From: an uncultured Eubacteriales bacterium
GTDB taxonomy: Bacteria; Bacillota; Clostridia; Oscillospirales; Acutalibacteraceae
Direction of reading: 5' to 3'
NCBI GenBank assembly: GCA_949296825.1
Contig: CASFQZ010000085.1
Location: 70,822 to 134,821 of the forward strand
DNA length: 64,000 nt
Shown: positions 31,906-41,398 of the stretch, in pieces
Layout of the letters: every line of letters starts with the position of its first letter
Numbering within the stretch: the first letter of the stretch is position 1
Notes under the pieces: model-generated
The model's input: only the letters and a program-made list of their open reading frames with translations
Told to the model about the DNA's origin: nothing
Databases searched by the model: none
Made by a program: the position numbers and the translations under genes

Positions 31906-33186
31906 ATGACAAGCACAAAAGAAAATGTAAGCGCCGGGCGCTATGACGCGCCGCTCGGCAAGCTCTATCCGACCAAAGCAATCGAAGAGAGCCGCAGCCG
32001 CTGTCTTTCTCTTCTGGAAGATTTCTCGACGCTGTTTGGTGAGAAGGAAAAAATCCGCTTTTTTTCCGCACCGGGCAGAACGGAAGTGGGCGGCAACCAT
32101 ACCGACCACAATCACGGCAAGGTACTGGCGGCTTCCATCAATCTGGATGCGCTGGCTGCCGTTTCACCGACCGACAACGGCGTAATTCGCGTCAAATCCA
32201 GAGGCTATGACAAAACCGATGTGATCGATCTTGCCAGACTATCGCCTCTCCCGGAAGAAAAAGATCATTCTTCGGCGCTGATTCGCGGCGTTGCGGCGCG
32301 TTTTTCCCAGCTCGGCTATCAAATCGGCGGGTTTGACGCGGCAACGACCTCGGATGTTCTCTCCGGCTCGGGGCTTTCCTCCTCCGCCGCTTTTGAGGTT
32401 TTGATCGGTACAATCCTGAATTACCTGTATAACGACGGGAAAATCTCGCCGGTGGAAATCGCCCAGATCGCCCAGTACGCGGAAAATGAATTTTTCGGCA
32501 AGCCCTGCGGGCTGATGGATCAGATGGCTTGCTCGGTGGGCAGCTTTGTCAAAATAGACTTTGCCGACCCCCAGAAGCCAGTGATTGAGCCGGTTGCCTT
32601 TGATTTCTCGTCCTGCCGTCACAGCCTTTGCATCGTGGATACCCGCGCCAGCCATGCGGACCTGACGGACGAATACGCTGCCATCCGCCGGGAAATGGAA
32701 ACGGTAGCCGCCTTTTTTGGCAAAAACTGCCTGAGAGAAGTGTCAAAAGACGAGGTCACACGGCATATTGCCGCACTGCGCAAAAAGCTCGGTGAGCGTC
32801 CGGTGCTGCGCGCGCTGCATTTTTATGCGGAAAACGAACGAGTAGATAAGGAAGCCGCCGCGCTGGCTGCCGGGGATTTTGAAACATTCAAATCGTTGGT
32901 CATCGAAAGCGGCTATTCTTCTTACATGTACAATCAGAATGTCTTCGCGCCGACGGATCCGAAAAACCAGCCGGTTTCTCTGGCTTTGGCGCTGAGCGAA
33001 TCGATTCTGCGCGGCAAGGGCGCATGGCGCGTCCACGGCGGTGGTTTTGCCGGCACCATTCAGGCGTTTGTCCCCAATGAGCTGGTAGAGGTTTACCGCC
33101 GGGAAATCGAAGCGGTTTTCGGCGAAGGCGCGTGCCATATCCTTGCCATCCGACCGGTGGGCGGCACGGAGATCAAAGCAGAATAA
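31906..33186 (+). CDS. galK: Galactokinase
   Basis: 426 residues, full GHMP kinase. Signature APGRTEVGGNHTDHN (55-69) is specific for galactokinase. The ATP-loop follows as LSGSGLSSSAAFE, and the C-terminal GHMP motif is WRVHGGGFAGTIQAF. It phosphorylates galactose at C1, feeding GalT (encoded at 6.7-8.2 kb). The start ATG 31906 follows AAAGGA; the longer frame from 31819 lies inside the preceding gene. It sits between a VTT protein and tldD and matches the GH35 beta-galactosidase-like enzyme in the next operon. Confidence 0.95.
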   Translation: MTSTKENVSAGRYDAPLGKLYPTKAIEESRSRCLSLLEDFSTLFGEKEKIRFFSAPGRTEVGGNHTDHNHGKVLAASINLDALAAVSPTDNGVIRVKSRGYDKTDVIDLARLSPLPEEKDHSSALIRGVAARFSQLGYQIGGFDAATTSDVLSGSGLSSSAAFEVLIGTILNYLYNDGKISPVEIAQIAQYAENEFFGKPCGLMDQMACSVGSFVKIDFADPQKPVIEPVAFDFSSCRHSLCIVDTRASHADLTDEYAAIRREMETVAAFFGKNCLREVSKDEVTRHIAALRKKLGERPVLRALHFYAENERVDKEAAALAAGDFETFKSLVIESGYSSYMYNQNVFAPTDPKNQPVSLALALSESILRGKGAWRVHGGGFAGTIQAFVPNELVEVYRREIEAVFGEGACHILAIRPVGGTEIKAE

Positions 33187-33240
33187 CCAAAGGTTCTTTA
33201 CATAAACTGAAACAAAGAAGCACAGAAGAGAGGGATTTTT

Positions 33241-34623
33241 TTGCTGCAAGACTATATTGCTTCCCTGCTTGACGGCGAGAAAAACCACACGGAGATTCGC
33301 GCCCAGACCACCGAAGAGGTCAAAATCTCCGTGGTGGGCGGCAATCTGGTTGCCAATGCAGCCAGCGAAACCGGCGGCGTCTGCGCGCGGGTATGTAAAA
33401 ACGGCAGTTGGGGGTTCGCCTCCTGCGCCGACTATGACAAAGACAGTGTCAGAGCCGTGCTGAACGAGGCTAAGGACAATGCCGTGTTTCTGGATCATCG
33501 TCTGAATAAGGGGAAAGCCCCCCTGCCGGTAACGGCGCCGTATCAGGAAAAAATCAAGACCCTTCCGCCGCCGGTTCCGCGCAAATGCTATATTGATTTC
33601 GCGATGGAGTTGGACGGCTATATCGCAAAGACCTACCCAAAGCTGGCGGGGCGGCGCGTCGTCGCCATGGCGGAAAAATTTGAAAAGCTGCTGTACACCA
33701 CCTGTGGAACGGCGACGCATACCGTGGCGCCGAGAGTCTATGTCTATGTCTTTCTCTCCGCTGAGACCAAAGACGGGGAAACGCTGGAGCTGTTTGAGGT
33801 GCTGGACGGCGGGCATGGATATTTTCCGGATTATTTCACCTCCGTCGAAAAATATCATGGCATCATTGATCAGCTTTATCGGGAGCTGATGGACAAAACC
33901 GAGGGCATTTTTCCCGAAGCAGGCACGGCGGACGTTATTCTTGCGCCGTCTCTTTCGGGAATGCTGGCGCATGAAGCGGTGGGACATACCGTAGAAGCAG
34001 ACATGGTCAGCGGCGGTTCGGTCGCCGGGCACTGTCTGGGCAAGCAGGTCGCCTCCCCGCTGGTTCATATGGTGGACTTTGCTCACACGGCGCTGGGACA
34101 GCCGGCGCCGCTGCCGATCCTGGTGGACGACGAAGGCACCATCTGCGAAGATGAGATTTTAATCAAAGACGGCGTTCTGGTCGGCTATATGAACAATCTG
34201 GAATCCTCCGTCCGTTACGAGATGAAGCCCCGCGGCAACGCCCGCGCCTTTGCGTTTTCGGACGAGCCGCTGATCCGGATGCGCAATACCGCCGTGCTGC
34301 CCGGTAAAGACAAGCTGGAGGATATGATTGCATCCATCGACAACGGCTATTATCTGACCCGCACCGGCAACGGGCAGGCGGATACCACCGGCGAATTCAT
34401 GTTCGGCATCAATATGGGCTATGAAATCAAAAACGGCAAGCTTGGCAGAGCGCTGCGGGATACCACCATTTCCGGCGTCGCCTTTGATATGCTGAAAACC
34501 GTTACCATGCTGTCGGACGAGCTGGTCTGGGAATCGTCGGGCTATTGCGGCAAAAAACAGCCCATGCCCGTCGGAATCGGCGGACCCGCAGTCAAGTGTA
34601 AGGTTTCCATTGGCGGACAGTAA
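33241..34623 (+). CDS. tldD: TldD-type metalloprotease
   Basis: 460 residues. The zinc motif HEAVGH at 244-249 (HExxxH) marks TldD, the catalytic half of the TldD-TldE protease. The C-terminal region has the conserved GNGQADTTGEFMFG and SGYCGKKQPMPVGIGGP stretches. The complex cuts unfolded peptides and, in other bacteria, trims leader peptides of modified peptides. The start is TTG 33241 after GAGAGGG; no better start is nearby. Twelve bases after its stop comes tldE. No peptide precursor was recognised in the surroundings. Confidence 0.93.
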   Translation: MLQDYIASLLDGEKNHTEIRAQTTEEVKISVVGGNLVANAASETGGVCARVCKNGSWGFASCADYDKDSVRAVLNEAKDNAVFLDHRLNKGKAPLPVTAPYQEKIKTLPPPVPRKCYIDFAMELDGYIAKTYPKLAGRRVVAMAEKFEKLLYTTCGTATHTVAPRVYVYVFLSAETKDGETLELFEVLDGGHGYFPDYFTSVEKYHGIIDQLYRELMDKTEGIFPEAGTADVILAPSLSGMLAHEAVGHTVEADMVSGGSVAGHCLGKQVASPLVHMVDFAHTALGQPAPLPILVDDEGTICEDEILIKDGVLVGYMNNLESSVRYEMKPRGNARAFAFSDEPLIRMRNTAVLPGKDKLEDMIASIDNGYYLTRTGNGQADTTGEFMFGINMGYEIKNGKLGRALRDTTISGVAFDMLKTVTMLSDELVWESSGYCGKKQPMPVGIGGPAVKCKVSIGGQ

Positions 34624-34635
34624 GGAGGGAGAACA

Positions 34636-35931
34636 ATGACAAATCTGAAAGATATTGCCTCCTATGCCCTCAAAGCGCTGCAAGAGGCAGGGGCGGACGA
34701 CGCGCAGTGTATCGTTGCCCGGGCAAAAACCAGAGAACTGAATATCGACGGCGGTGAAATCAGTCTGATCCGCACACTGCTGGAAAATCAAGTCTCTTTC
34801 AAAGCCATTAAAAACGGGAAAAAAGGGACCGTTACCATCAACCAATTCGGCAAAGAGCAGATTGAAAAAGCGGCAAGGGACTGTATGGAAGCGGCAAACG
34901 CCGGCGTTGCGGATGAGGCGGTCTGTATTGCCGCGCTCACAGAGAACAGAGAATTTGCAACCGGCGCAAAGGAAGAAGACGCGGACGGGCTGTTTGACCG
35001 GGTGCAGGAATACCTGCGGCAGGTAAAAAGCGACTATCCGAAAATCATTCTGGAGCAGGTCATCGCCGAATATTCCGAAAGCGATTCCATCCTGATCAAT
35101 TCCAACGGCGTTTGCCAGCGCACAAAGCACGGCGGCTATTATTTCAATGCAATGTTCTCCGCCCACGAAGGCGAAAACGCCACTTCTTTCAATTACTGCG
35201 ATGCGCAGTTTAATGATTTGACCCGTCCTTTGCTCGACATTGGTATGCAGCGCGAACTGTTGGAACGCAGTCAGATGGAACTGAACGCGCAGCGGCTGCC
35301 GGAAAAATTCACCGGAAAAATTCTGGTTGCGCCAATCTGCCTTCAGGATCTGACCGGCATGGCGCTGGGGAATTTTATTTCCGACACTGCCCTGATCGAC
35401 GGCACCAGCCCATGGAAAAACCGTCTGGGGCAGAAAGTGGTGGATGAAAAACTGACCATTTCCATGGCGCCGCTGGATGAGCGGATGGCAGGGGGCGAGC
35501 GTATCACCAACGACGGCTATATCAGCGAAAACTACGATATCATCAAAGACGGCGTTCTGATGGACTTCGGACTTTCTGAATATGCCGCCAAGAAAACGGG
35601 GAACAAGCGCGGTCCCAATTCCAGCTCGTGCATGGTGATTGCGCCGGGACAGACCGCGCTGCATGATCTGATCAAGGGGATGGACAAAGGGCTCCTGGTC
35701 TATCGTTTTTCCGGCGGTCAGCCTGCAGTCAACGGAGATTTTTCCGGTGTGGCAAAAAACAGCTTTTATATCGAAAACGGTGAGCTCCGGCACGCCGTAA
35801 CCGAAACGATGATCAGCGGCAACCTATCCGCCATGCTCAACAGCGTGGTGGACCTTTCCCGGGAAACGGTGGAAGACGGCTCATCCTCCCTGCCCTATGC
35901 CCTGTTTGACGGCGTAACCGTATCCTGCTAA
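34636..35931 (+). CDS. tldE: TldE/PmbA-type protease partner
   Basis: 431 residues, PmbA/TldE family. No HExxxH is present, as expected for TldE, which lacks the zinc site and pairs with TldD. Typical stretches are NSNGVCQRTKHGGYY, DGTSPWKNRLGQKV and NSSSCMVIAPG. The ATG has GGAGGGAGA upstream, 12 bases after tldD, so the two are cotranslated. The pair follows galK on the same strand. A terminator follows. Confidence 0.93.
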   Translation: MTNLKDIASYALKALQEAGADDAQCIVARAKTRELNIDGGEISLIRTLLENQVSFKAIKNGKKGTVTINQFGKEQIEKAARDCMEAANAGVADEAVCIAALTENREFATGAKEEDADGLFDRVQEYLRQVKSDYPKIILEQVIAEYSESDSILINSNGVCQRTKHGGYYFNAMFSAHEGENATSFNYCDAQFNDLTRPLLDIGMQRELLERSQMELNAQRLPEKFTGKILVAPICLQDLTGMALGNFISDTALIDGTSPWKNRLGQKVVDEKLTISMAPLDERMAGGERITNDGYISENYDIIKDGVLMDFGLSEYAAKKTGNKRGPNSSSCMVIAPGQTALHDLIKGMDKGLLVYRFSGGQPAVNGDFSGVAKNSFYIENGELRHAVTETMISGNLSAMLNSVVDLSRETVEDGSSSLPYALFDGVTVSC

Positions 35932-35949
35932 TAAATTTCAAATTAATAA

Positions 35950-35989
35950 AAAAGAGACGAGCGGCTTTGGTTCGTCTCTTTCTATTTTA
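35950..35989. terminator. Terminator between tldE and the convergent GH-like gene
   Basis: AAGAGACGA/TCGTCTCTT stem with T-rich flanks on both strands (TTTCTATTTT on plus, TTTTTT on minus). Confidence 0.75.
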
Positions 35990-35995
35990 TGACGG

Positions 35996-37921
35996 TTATC
36001 CTTTTTCCGGGAAATGAATCTCATAGCTGCCCGCATCCAAATCAATGGTTATCGCGGTTCCGTCCTCATAAATGGCTCGCTGACGGCGCAAATTGCCGAG
36101 GAATTCATGTCGGAGCATTTTCTGATCAAACAGGCGTGCCTGCAATTCCATCAACGGTGTCACACGTGCAATCTCCCGACGAAGCTCCTGATCCTCCAAC
36201 AGTGCCCCATCCGTCGGACGCCTGTCCCTGCCGATTTTTTTTGTGTCCGTACCAAAAGGGAAAAAATAGGGCATACCGGCGCAAAGAGCACAGTAAAGAT
36301 CGCCGTTATCCCCGGTTGGAATACCCCAGCCGCTGCCGGTGGTCCATGGGATCAGGATACAGTCATGAAAGACCAGCGAGGTCAAAGGCACAGGGATTCC
36401 GACCGCTTTGCCGCCTTCCTGCGGGCGCACCGCAAAGGGACCATGATGCACCAGCGCCAGATGATCCAGAAGCCGCGCTGCCGGCTCTTCGGAAGAGAGA
36501 ATCAGCCCCCTCTGATCCAGCAAATCAAAGCATTTGCCGCGTTCGTCCATTGATTCCCCGCGGGTCAACCGATGAGCCGGATGGAAGCATTCATCTCCGT
36601 TTAGTATTGAAAATACATCAAGATAAACGGCCTGCACGGGGATCTTCTGCTTTGCCAGCTCATCGTAAGTCCGCCGAATAAATTCCTGTGCGAAGCGGGT
36701 ACAAAGAAAAGTGTGAGCGCCGCCGTCCCAAATAGAGCAATAGGGATGGGAGCCGTCGCGGTTCATTACGGCAAGGGAGCGGTCAAATACCGGGGAAGAT
36801 TCGTAAAAATCCCGATACTGGTCATGCAGAGCAAAAACATAGCCGAGCCTTTGGCATGTCTGCGCCAGACGGCGCAATCCATCCCATCCGCCAGCCGCTT
36901 CACAGGGGGGAAGGATATAGGGATGATCATTGTCATAGCCGTTTCTGCCCCAGCCGTCGGTGTGAATATACAGTTTTTCCAGTCCGAGAGATTTTATTTT
37001 TTCCAGCTGCCGCGCCCGATCGTCGAAGGTAGCGTAAAGGATCTCATTGACGCCGTGCGGATCGTAAAATTTGGATTGCTGATTTATTTTTGAATAAATT
37101 TTATGATGCAGCACCGGACTTCCAACGAGCTTCTCGATGTTTGGATTTTTTTCGATCTTTTGCCGCATCGTCAGCGGTGGTGCGGTTCGGTCCAAATACG
37201 CCCGATAATCCAGGGCAACGGTGTTGTAATCGCCATCCTCATGGAAGGTGAAACGCAGGCTTCTTTCATATGCCATCGTCCCCAGAGATGAAAGCCAGTG
37301 AACCGACTGCACAAAGGCGCCCCGCCGCCCGAAGGAAGAAAACATACAGGCGTCGTCGGGCGTGCGAACGATGGCGGAAAAAGTATGCCGGTCGCATACC
37401 CTGCCCCACAGCGGAAGATAGCAGTCGCCGGTATTGATTTTTCGCGGGTAATTGGCATAGGCGAAGGTAGAAAGGAAATTTTTTCTATACCCGTCGGGCA
37501 ACAGGAAGCCCTGACGCATCGAATCCACATGGTACGACACCCTGCCGCGCTTTGCCGAGGAAAACGGCGCGGGAAAATAGACTGCGCAAATCTCACCCTC
37601 CTGCTCATTTTCCGTTTGCAAAGAAAAATCCACGGTGTTCGCTCCGGTGATCTGTGCCGTTAAAATCAAGGTAAAGCCGTATCTTTTGCCGAATGCGGTA
37701 AAACCGCTGAGACGGGCAACGATTTTACGGTCGGTCTGTTCAAAGGTCTTCTTTTTTGCACTTTTCAAAGGTCGATATGTGCGAAGCGTTTTCCCGCCGG
37801 CGGTTTTGCCCAGAATGACATAGGGGCTTCTGCCATCGCTGACCCAGGAAAAGCCATGATAACAGATTTCATACGAAAGATTGTTTTTATTCTGCCGAAT
37901 CATCAAATCCGATGGCTGCAT
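35996..37921 (-). CDS. Glycoside hydrolase-like protein (DUF5696/GH101-like barrel), unknown substrate
   Basis: 641 residues. The first 240 residues form a beta-sandwich-like domain. A barrel follows, with the strand-end Asp in KLYIHTDGWG, HDQYRDFY, AVYLDVFS (about residue 440, a likely catalytic Asp) and LSSEEPAA (Glu). This resembles DUF5696 and GH101-type enzymes that act on alpha-linked hexosamine or galactose. I am not sure of the family. No signal peptide. The ATG 37921 follows a perfect AAAGGAGG and overlaps the GH35 gene by 35 bases, so the two enzymes are coupled. Third gene of the phosphoesterase-GH35 operon. Confidence 0.7.
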   Translation of the reverse strand: MQPSDLMIRQNKNNLSYEICYHGFSWVSDGRSPYVILGKTAGGKTLRTYRPLKSAKKKTFEQTDRKIVARLSGFTAFGKRYGFTLILTAQITGANTVDFSLQTENEQEGEICAVYFPAPFSSAKRGRVSYHVDSMRQGFLLPDGYRKNFLSTFAYANYPRKINTGDCYLPLWGRVCDRHTFSAIVRTPDDACMFSSFGRRGAFVQSVHWLSSLGTMAYERSLRFTFHEDGDYNTVALDYRAYLDRTAPPLTMRQKIEKNPNIEKLVGSPVLHHKIYSKINQQSKFYDPHGVNEILYATFDDRARQLEKIKSLGLEKLYIHTDGWGRNGYDNDHPYILPPCEAAGGWDGLRRLAQTCQRLGYVFALHDQYRDFYESSPVFDRSLAVMNRDGSHPYCSIWDGGAHTFLCTRFAQEFIRRTYDELAKQKIPVQAVYLDVFSILNGDECFHPAHRLTRGESMDERGKCFDLLDQRGLILSSEEPAARLLDHLALVHHGPFAVRPQEGGKAVGIPVPLTSLVFHDCILIPWTTGSGWGIPTGDNGDLYCALCAGMPYFFPFGTDTKKIGRDRRPTDGALLEDQELRREIARVTPLMELQARLFDQKMLRHEFLGNLRRQRAIYEDGTAITIDLDAGSYEIHFPEKG

Positions 37922-40004
37922 GGGCTTCCTCCTTTACATCAATTGCATACGCCCGCTTCAGGGTGAGGGCGTTGGAATACAGCGGTATGGGGACTTCGTG
38001 ATACACATGTGATACGCCGCAGCGCGTCAGCGGCGCGGTTCGCAAAATAAGCACCGGATCCTTCTGCCAATAGGCGCGCCAATCCCTCAGATGCAGCACA
38101 AAGCGGCGGTCAATGTTAAAGAAATCGTTGATCAGTGTTTTGCCGCTGAACACCTGCAAATTCAATCCATCAAAGGTAAATTCCAGTACAATATCCCGAT
38201 GGGATTGCAGGATGTTTTCCGGCAGCCGCAGCTCATAATATGCACGCCTTTCCCGGGAATAGAGGAAATAATTCAGCGGGAGCCTGCGCGGTTTGATTCT
38301 TCGCAGCGAAAAAAGAGACAGGGGTAATTCCGTTTGATGCTCCCGGACGATCGTTCCGTTGCTTTCATATATGCCGGTGTCTGAAAAATACACCTGACCG
38401 CCGAGCAGATAAAAGGTTTTCGCCTGTGCCATCGTCAATAAAACAATGACCACATCGCCGAATTCATTGCCACTATGACCGAAGGAAAGCAGGTTTTCCC
38501 TTCCGCCGACGGCGCATTTCGGTGCGACGCCTTCGCAAGCAGCAAAATAACAGACGGTTTTGTTTCCCTCCGTCCGTTTCGCGATCGGCTGGGCGAGAAT
38601 ATAATCAAATAACACAGAGCCGAGCCGGAGATGAAAAGGGAAAAAGAACTGCGCGCCGGATTTCACATCCACCGGCGGCAAGGAGACGGTTTTGCCGGAA
38701 AGGGTAAAATCAACGGAAAATGAGGGGAAATCCGGATATTCCAGTCCTCGCTCAAAAGCAGAGAGGAAAAGATAACCGCTGCCATCCGCCGTTGCGCGAA
38801 CGGAGCATTGCGGATGAGAAACATCCGTGGGGGCGGCGTTGCCGCAAGAGGGGAAATATACCTGTTTTTTGGGAAATTCCGGATCAAAGGATGTAAGAAA
38901 AAGGTGTAAAAGCCGTAGCCGGTGACCGTGGGGTCGAATCTCGCCCCAGCGGCTGACCGGCGCCTGAAAATCATAATCAAGGATCGGATAATTGTTCGGA
39001 TAACCGGTCAGCCGGCTCTCCTGTAAAAGTCTGCCGATAGGATTGGCGCCGCCGCAAAACATATAATATCCCAACCAGTTGGCGCCGCTTGCCAGCTTGG
39101 CAAAGCCAACACCGTACCCGTCCTTTTCTCCAATCCGGGGGCGTCGGTGCTGTGTGACCTGATTGCCCGGTCCGATTTCGCAAAAGGCATAGGGTGTCTG
39201 GTCAAAAACATCCGAAGGGCTTCCCTTTGCGCGGCGCAGCAGATCGCTGCCAATCTCCTCCTCTGTCTTCACCGGAGAAATGGCAAAGCGACCATTGGGC
39301 TTGAGCGCTTTTTTCCCACCGGACCAGGGTGCATCCGGATAACCGCCGAACATCGGCAAAAATTCCCGGTCGGGCTTGCCGGAGGGCCAGGCGGTCATGG
39401 TAAAAAACGGCACGCGAAACCCGATCTGCTCCGCCAGACGGCGCAGGGTGCGAAGATGCTCCGTAGAGCCGGTATATTCATTTTCCAATTGCAGCCCTAT
39501 GATGGTTTTGCCGTCCAGAAACGGACGAACCTGCCGGTAAAGCGCCTGCCAAAACAGACGCACCTGGGTAAGATAGCACTCATCGTCGGTCCGTTTGCCG
39601 GGCATGCGCTGGATTCGCGGCGGCAAACCACCGTAAAGCGCCTCGCCGTGGCACCAGGGACCAATCCGCAGCACACAGGGCATCGAAAGCGCCTGACAAA
39701 GGCGCAGAAATGCCGCAATATCCAAATTGCCGTCAAAATTAAACTGACGATCTTTTTTTTCGTGATGGTTCCAAAATACATAGGTCGCGGCGATATTGAC
39801 GCCGCAGGCGCGCATTTTCAAAAGCGTCTCCCGCCAGCGCTCCGCCGGAAGGCGGGAATAATGGACCTCACCGGATATGGGAAAAAAGGGCTGCCCGTCC
39901 CGAGTGAAATATTGCGTATTAGCACGATAGGAACTTTCAATATTTCCATACTGAAAATCTCCTTCATCAACTGGCTTAGGCGTTCCGGAAATATGGATTT
40001 TCAT
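37887..40004 (-). CDS. GH35 beta-galactosidase-like enzyme
   Basis: 705 residues. N-terminal GH35 barrel: PFFPISGEVHYSRLP (about 40-54), ACGVNIAATYVFWNHHE, the acid/base Glu in IGLQLENEYTG (about 175) and the putative nucleophile Glu in FCEIGPGNQVTQHRRP (about 275). The rest is beta-sandwich. The family removes terminal beta-linked galactose; this subgroup with G-x-GNQVT-HRRP is less well studied. No signal peptide, so it would act on imported oligosaccharides. The ATG overlaps the end of the phosphoesterase gene (ATGA) and its end overlaps the GH-like gene by 35 bases. Confidence 0.88.
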   Translation of the reverse strand: MKIHISGTPKPVDEGDFQYGNIESSYRANTQYFTRDGQPFFPISGEVHYSRLPAERWRETLLKMRACGVNIAATYVFWNHHEKKDRQFNFDGNLDIAAFLRLCQALSMPCVLRIGPWCHGEALYGGLPPRIQRMPGKRTDDECYLTQVRLFWQALYRQVRPFLDGKTIIGLQLENEYTGSTEHLRTLRRLAEQIGFRVPFFTMTAWPSGKPDREFLPMFGGYPDAPWSGGKKALKPNGRFAISPVKTEEEIGSDLLRRAKGSPSDVFDQTPYAFCEIGPGNQVTQHRRPRIGEKDGYGVGFAKLASGANWLGYYMFCGGANPIGRLLQESRLTGYPNNYPILDYDFQAPVSRWGEIRPHGHRLRLLHLFLTSFDPEFPKKQVYFPSCGNAAPTDVSHPQCSVRATADGSGYLFLSAFERGLEYPDFPSFSVDFTLSGKTVSLPPVDVKSGAQFFFPFHLRLGSVLFDYILAQPIAKRTEGNKTVCYFAACEGVAPKCAVGGRENLLSFGHSGNEFGDVVIVLLTMAQAKTFYLLGGQVYFSDTGIYESNGTIVREHQTELPLSLFSLRRIKPRRLPLNYFLYSRERRAYYELRLPENILQSHRDIVLEFTFDGLNLQVFSGKTLINDFFNIDRRFVLHLRDWRAYWQKDPVLILRTAPLTRCGVSHVYHEVPIPLYSNALTLKRAYAIDVKEEAHAAIGFDDSAE

Positions 40005-41086
40005 GCTTCTGTTTTCTCCACAACAATATGTTCAATGGTTACCCGGGGCTTTGCACCGCCGGTCCGAATGGTCACCAACGTACCGCCGGTCTCTTCGGCA
40101 TGGTTCCATGGCGCAGGCGACGGTCCGGTTTTCAGCCCGTAGGTATAGGTGATCCCATCTACGGTGATGCTGGCGTTGTTTTCGTGGTCATGACCGCAGA
40201 AAAAATACTCGGTCGACCCCAATTCCCGACAAATATCAGCAAAGCGGGAAGCTTCCGGCGCGGCGCCGGGCAGATACGCGCAGGCGCCAAAGCCGTATTC
40301 CGCCGGGATCTCATAGCCGCCATCCTCTGTTTTGCGCCCATAGGTCTCCACGGCGCGGCGCATTTCCGGCGAGGCAAAATGAGAAAAGACCATCGAGGGC
40401 ACCACCCGTCCGACGGCTTCTGTCATGCCGTTGACATTCCACTGATACCACTGCAGCTGCGCCTCACTGAAATCAGATTCACCGGTAGTACCGTCCGCCC
40501 GTTCGATGTATTCACCATTGTCGAAAAAAAACAGTGAATAGACCGGCGCGCCGTTTTCGGTGATATTGACCACATAATTTCCGCAGCCGCGCAGATTGGA
40601 GGGTCCCTTTTCCATCAGGCAGCCGGGCGATTTCATATACTGTTCCGCCTGCCAGTTGCGGCTGGTGGTGGGAATCTCGCTGTCGTGATTGCCGAAGACC
40701 GGCGCCCAGGGGACGCCGTAGGCATCCATATGCCGGATAAAATTGGCAATGGAAAAACGGCTGGCGAAGGCGGACAGATTATCGCCGGGCAAAACAATCA
40801 GATTCGGCGCGGTCCGCTGCACCAGCTCGTCCATCTGCCCATAGCAGCGTTTGTTGTCCAGCAAATTCGACCAGAGCTGGGTATCGGTAAAAAGCAGGAT
40901 ACGGAAATCCTCCCCGGTTTTTTCCACCGTCTGAATGGCTTGCAGTGAAAAGGGATCGCCACCATGCCAGACCTGATCGTTTGGCCAGCCGGTCAGCGGG
41001 AAAAACAGCACGGCAGCCACCAGAAGCACCGCCGCCGCTATCACGGCGATAAGGCGCAGGATGAGTTTTTTTCTGGACTGTGTCAT
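40001..41086 (-). CDS. Membrane-anchored calcineurin-like metallophosphoesterase
   Basis: 361 residues. An N-terminal membrane helix (about 10-28, LIAVIAAAVLLVAAVLFF) places the enzyme outside the cytoplasm. Metallophosphoesterase motifs follow in order: D-x-Q in LLFTDTQLW, GDNLS (GDxx), GNHDSE (GNHD), SHFA and CGHDHEN (GHxH). It would hydrolyse a phosphate monoester or diester using two metal ions. The substrate is unknown. The start ATG 41086 has GGAG nine bases upstream; ATG 41092 is too close to it. It is the first gene of an operon with GH35 and a GH-like enzyme, joined by ATGA overlap. Confidence 0.88.
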   Translation of the reverse strand: MTQSRKKLILRLIAVIAAAVLLVAAVLFFPLTGWPNDQVWHGGDPFSLQAIQTVEKTGEDFRILLFTDTQLWSNLLDNKRCYGQMDELVQRTAPNLIVLPGDNLSAFASRFSIANFIRHMDAYGVPWAPVFGNHDSEIPTTSRNWQAEQYMKSPGCLMEKGPSNLRGCGNYVVNITENGAPVYSLFFFDNGEYIERADGTTGESDFSEAQLQWYQWNVNGMTEAVGRVVPSMVFSHFASPEMRRAVETYGRKTEDGGYEIPAEYGFGACAYLPGAAPEASRFADICRELGSTEYFFCGHDHENNASITVDGITYTYGLKTGPSPAPWNHAEETGGTLVTIRTGGAKPRVTIEHIVVEKTEA

Positions 41087-41355
41087 TTTCATCGGCTCCT
41101 GTGGATTCCCTGTCCAAAAGGGAAAGGGATTGGCTTTCTCACCCCTATAGTGTAACATGATACCAGCAAATAGACATCAATAATCATGAAAAATTGCCAA
41201 GTAATTCAGAAAAACCGCCAATTATATTTTTCCATTCATATTCGGTAAATCCTCAATTGAAAAATTCTTCGATCTCAAAGCAGAGGATATTTTTCCATCG
41301 GATTCACTTTAGAGAAATCACAAAAATATTTCGCTATTTTCCACAAGTTAAATAT

Positions 41356-41388
41356 AAAAAGCAGCCGAAGCGGGTCGGCTGCTTTTTT
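41356..41388. terminator. Terminator downstream of the FGGY kinase
   Basis: AGCAGCCGA/TCGGCTGCT stem (loop AGCGGG on plus) with T5 on the minus strand and T6 on the plus strand. Confidence 0.85.
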
Positions 41389-41398
41389 GCTTTTTTCT

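Noticed and set aside
34303..34323. Frameshift or gene break in tldD
   Set aside because: The frame is continuous and both ends match TldD; nothing is missing.
34159..35793. 544-codon open frame on the minus strand
   Set aside because: Opposite tldD and tldE, no recognisable domain or start signal.
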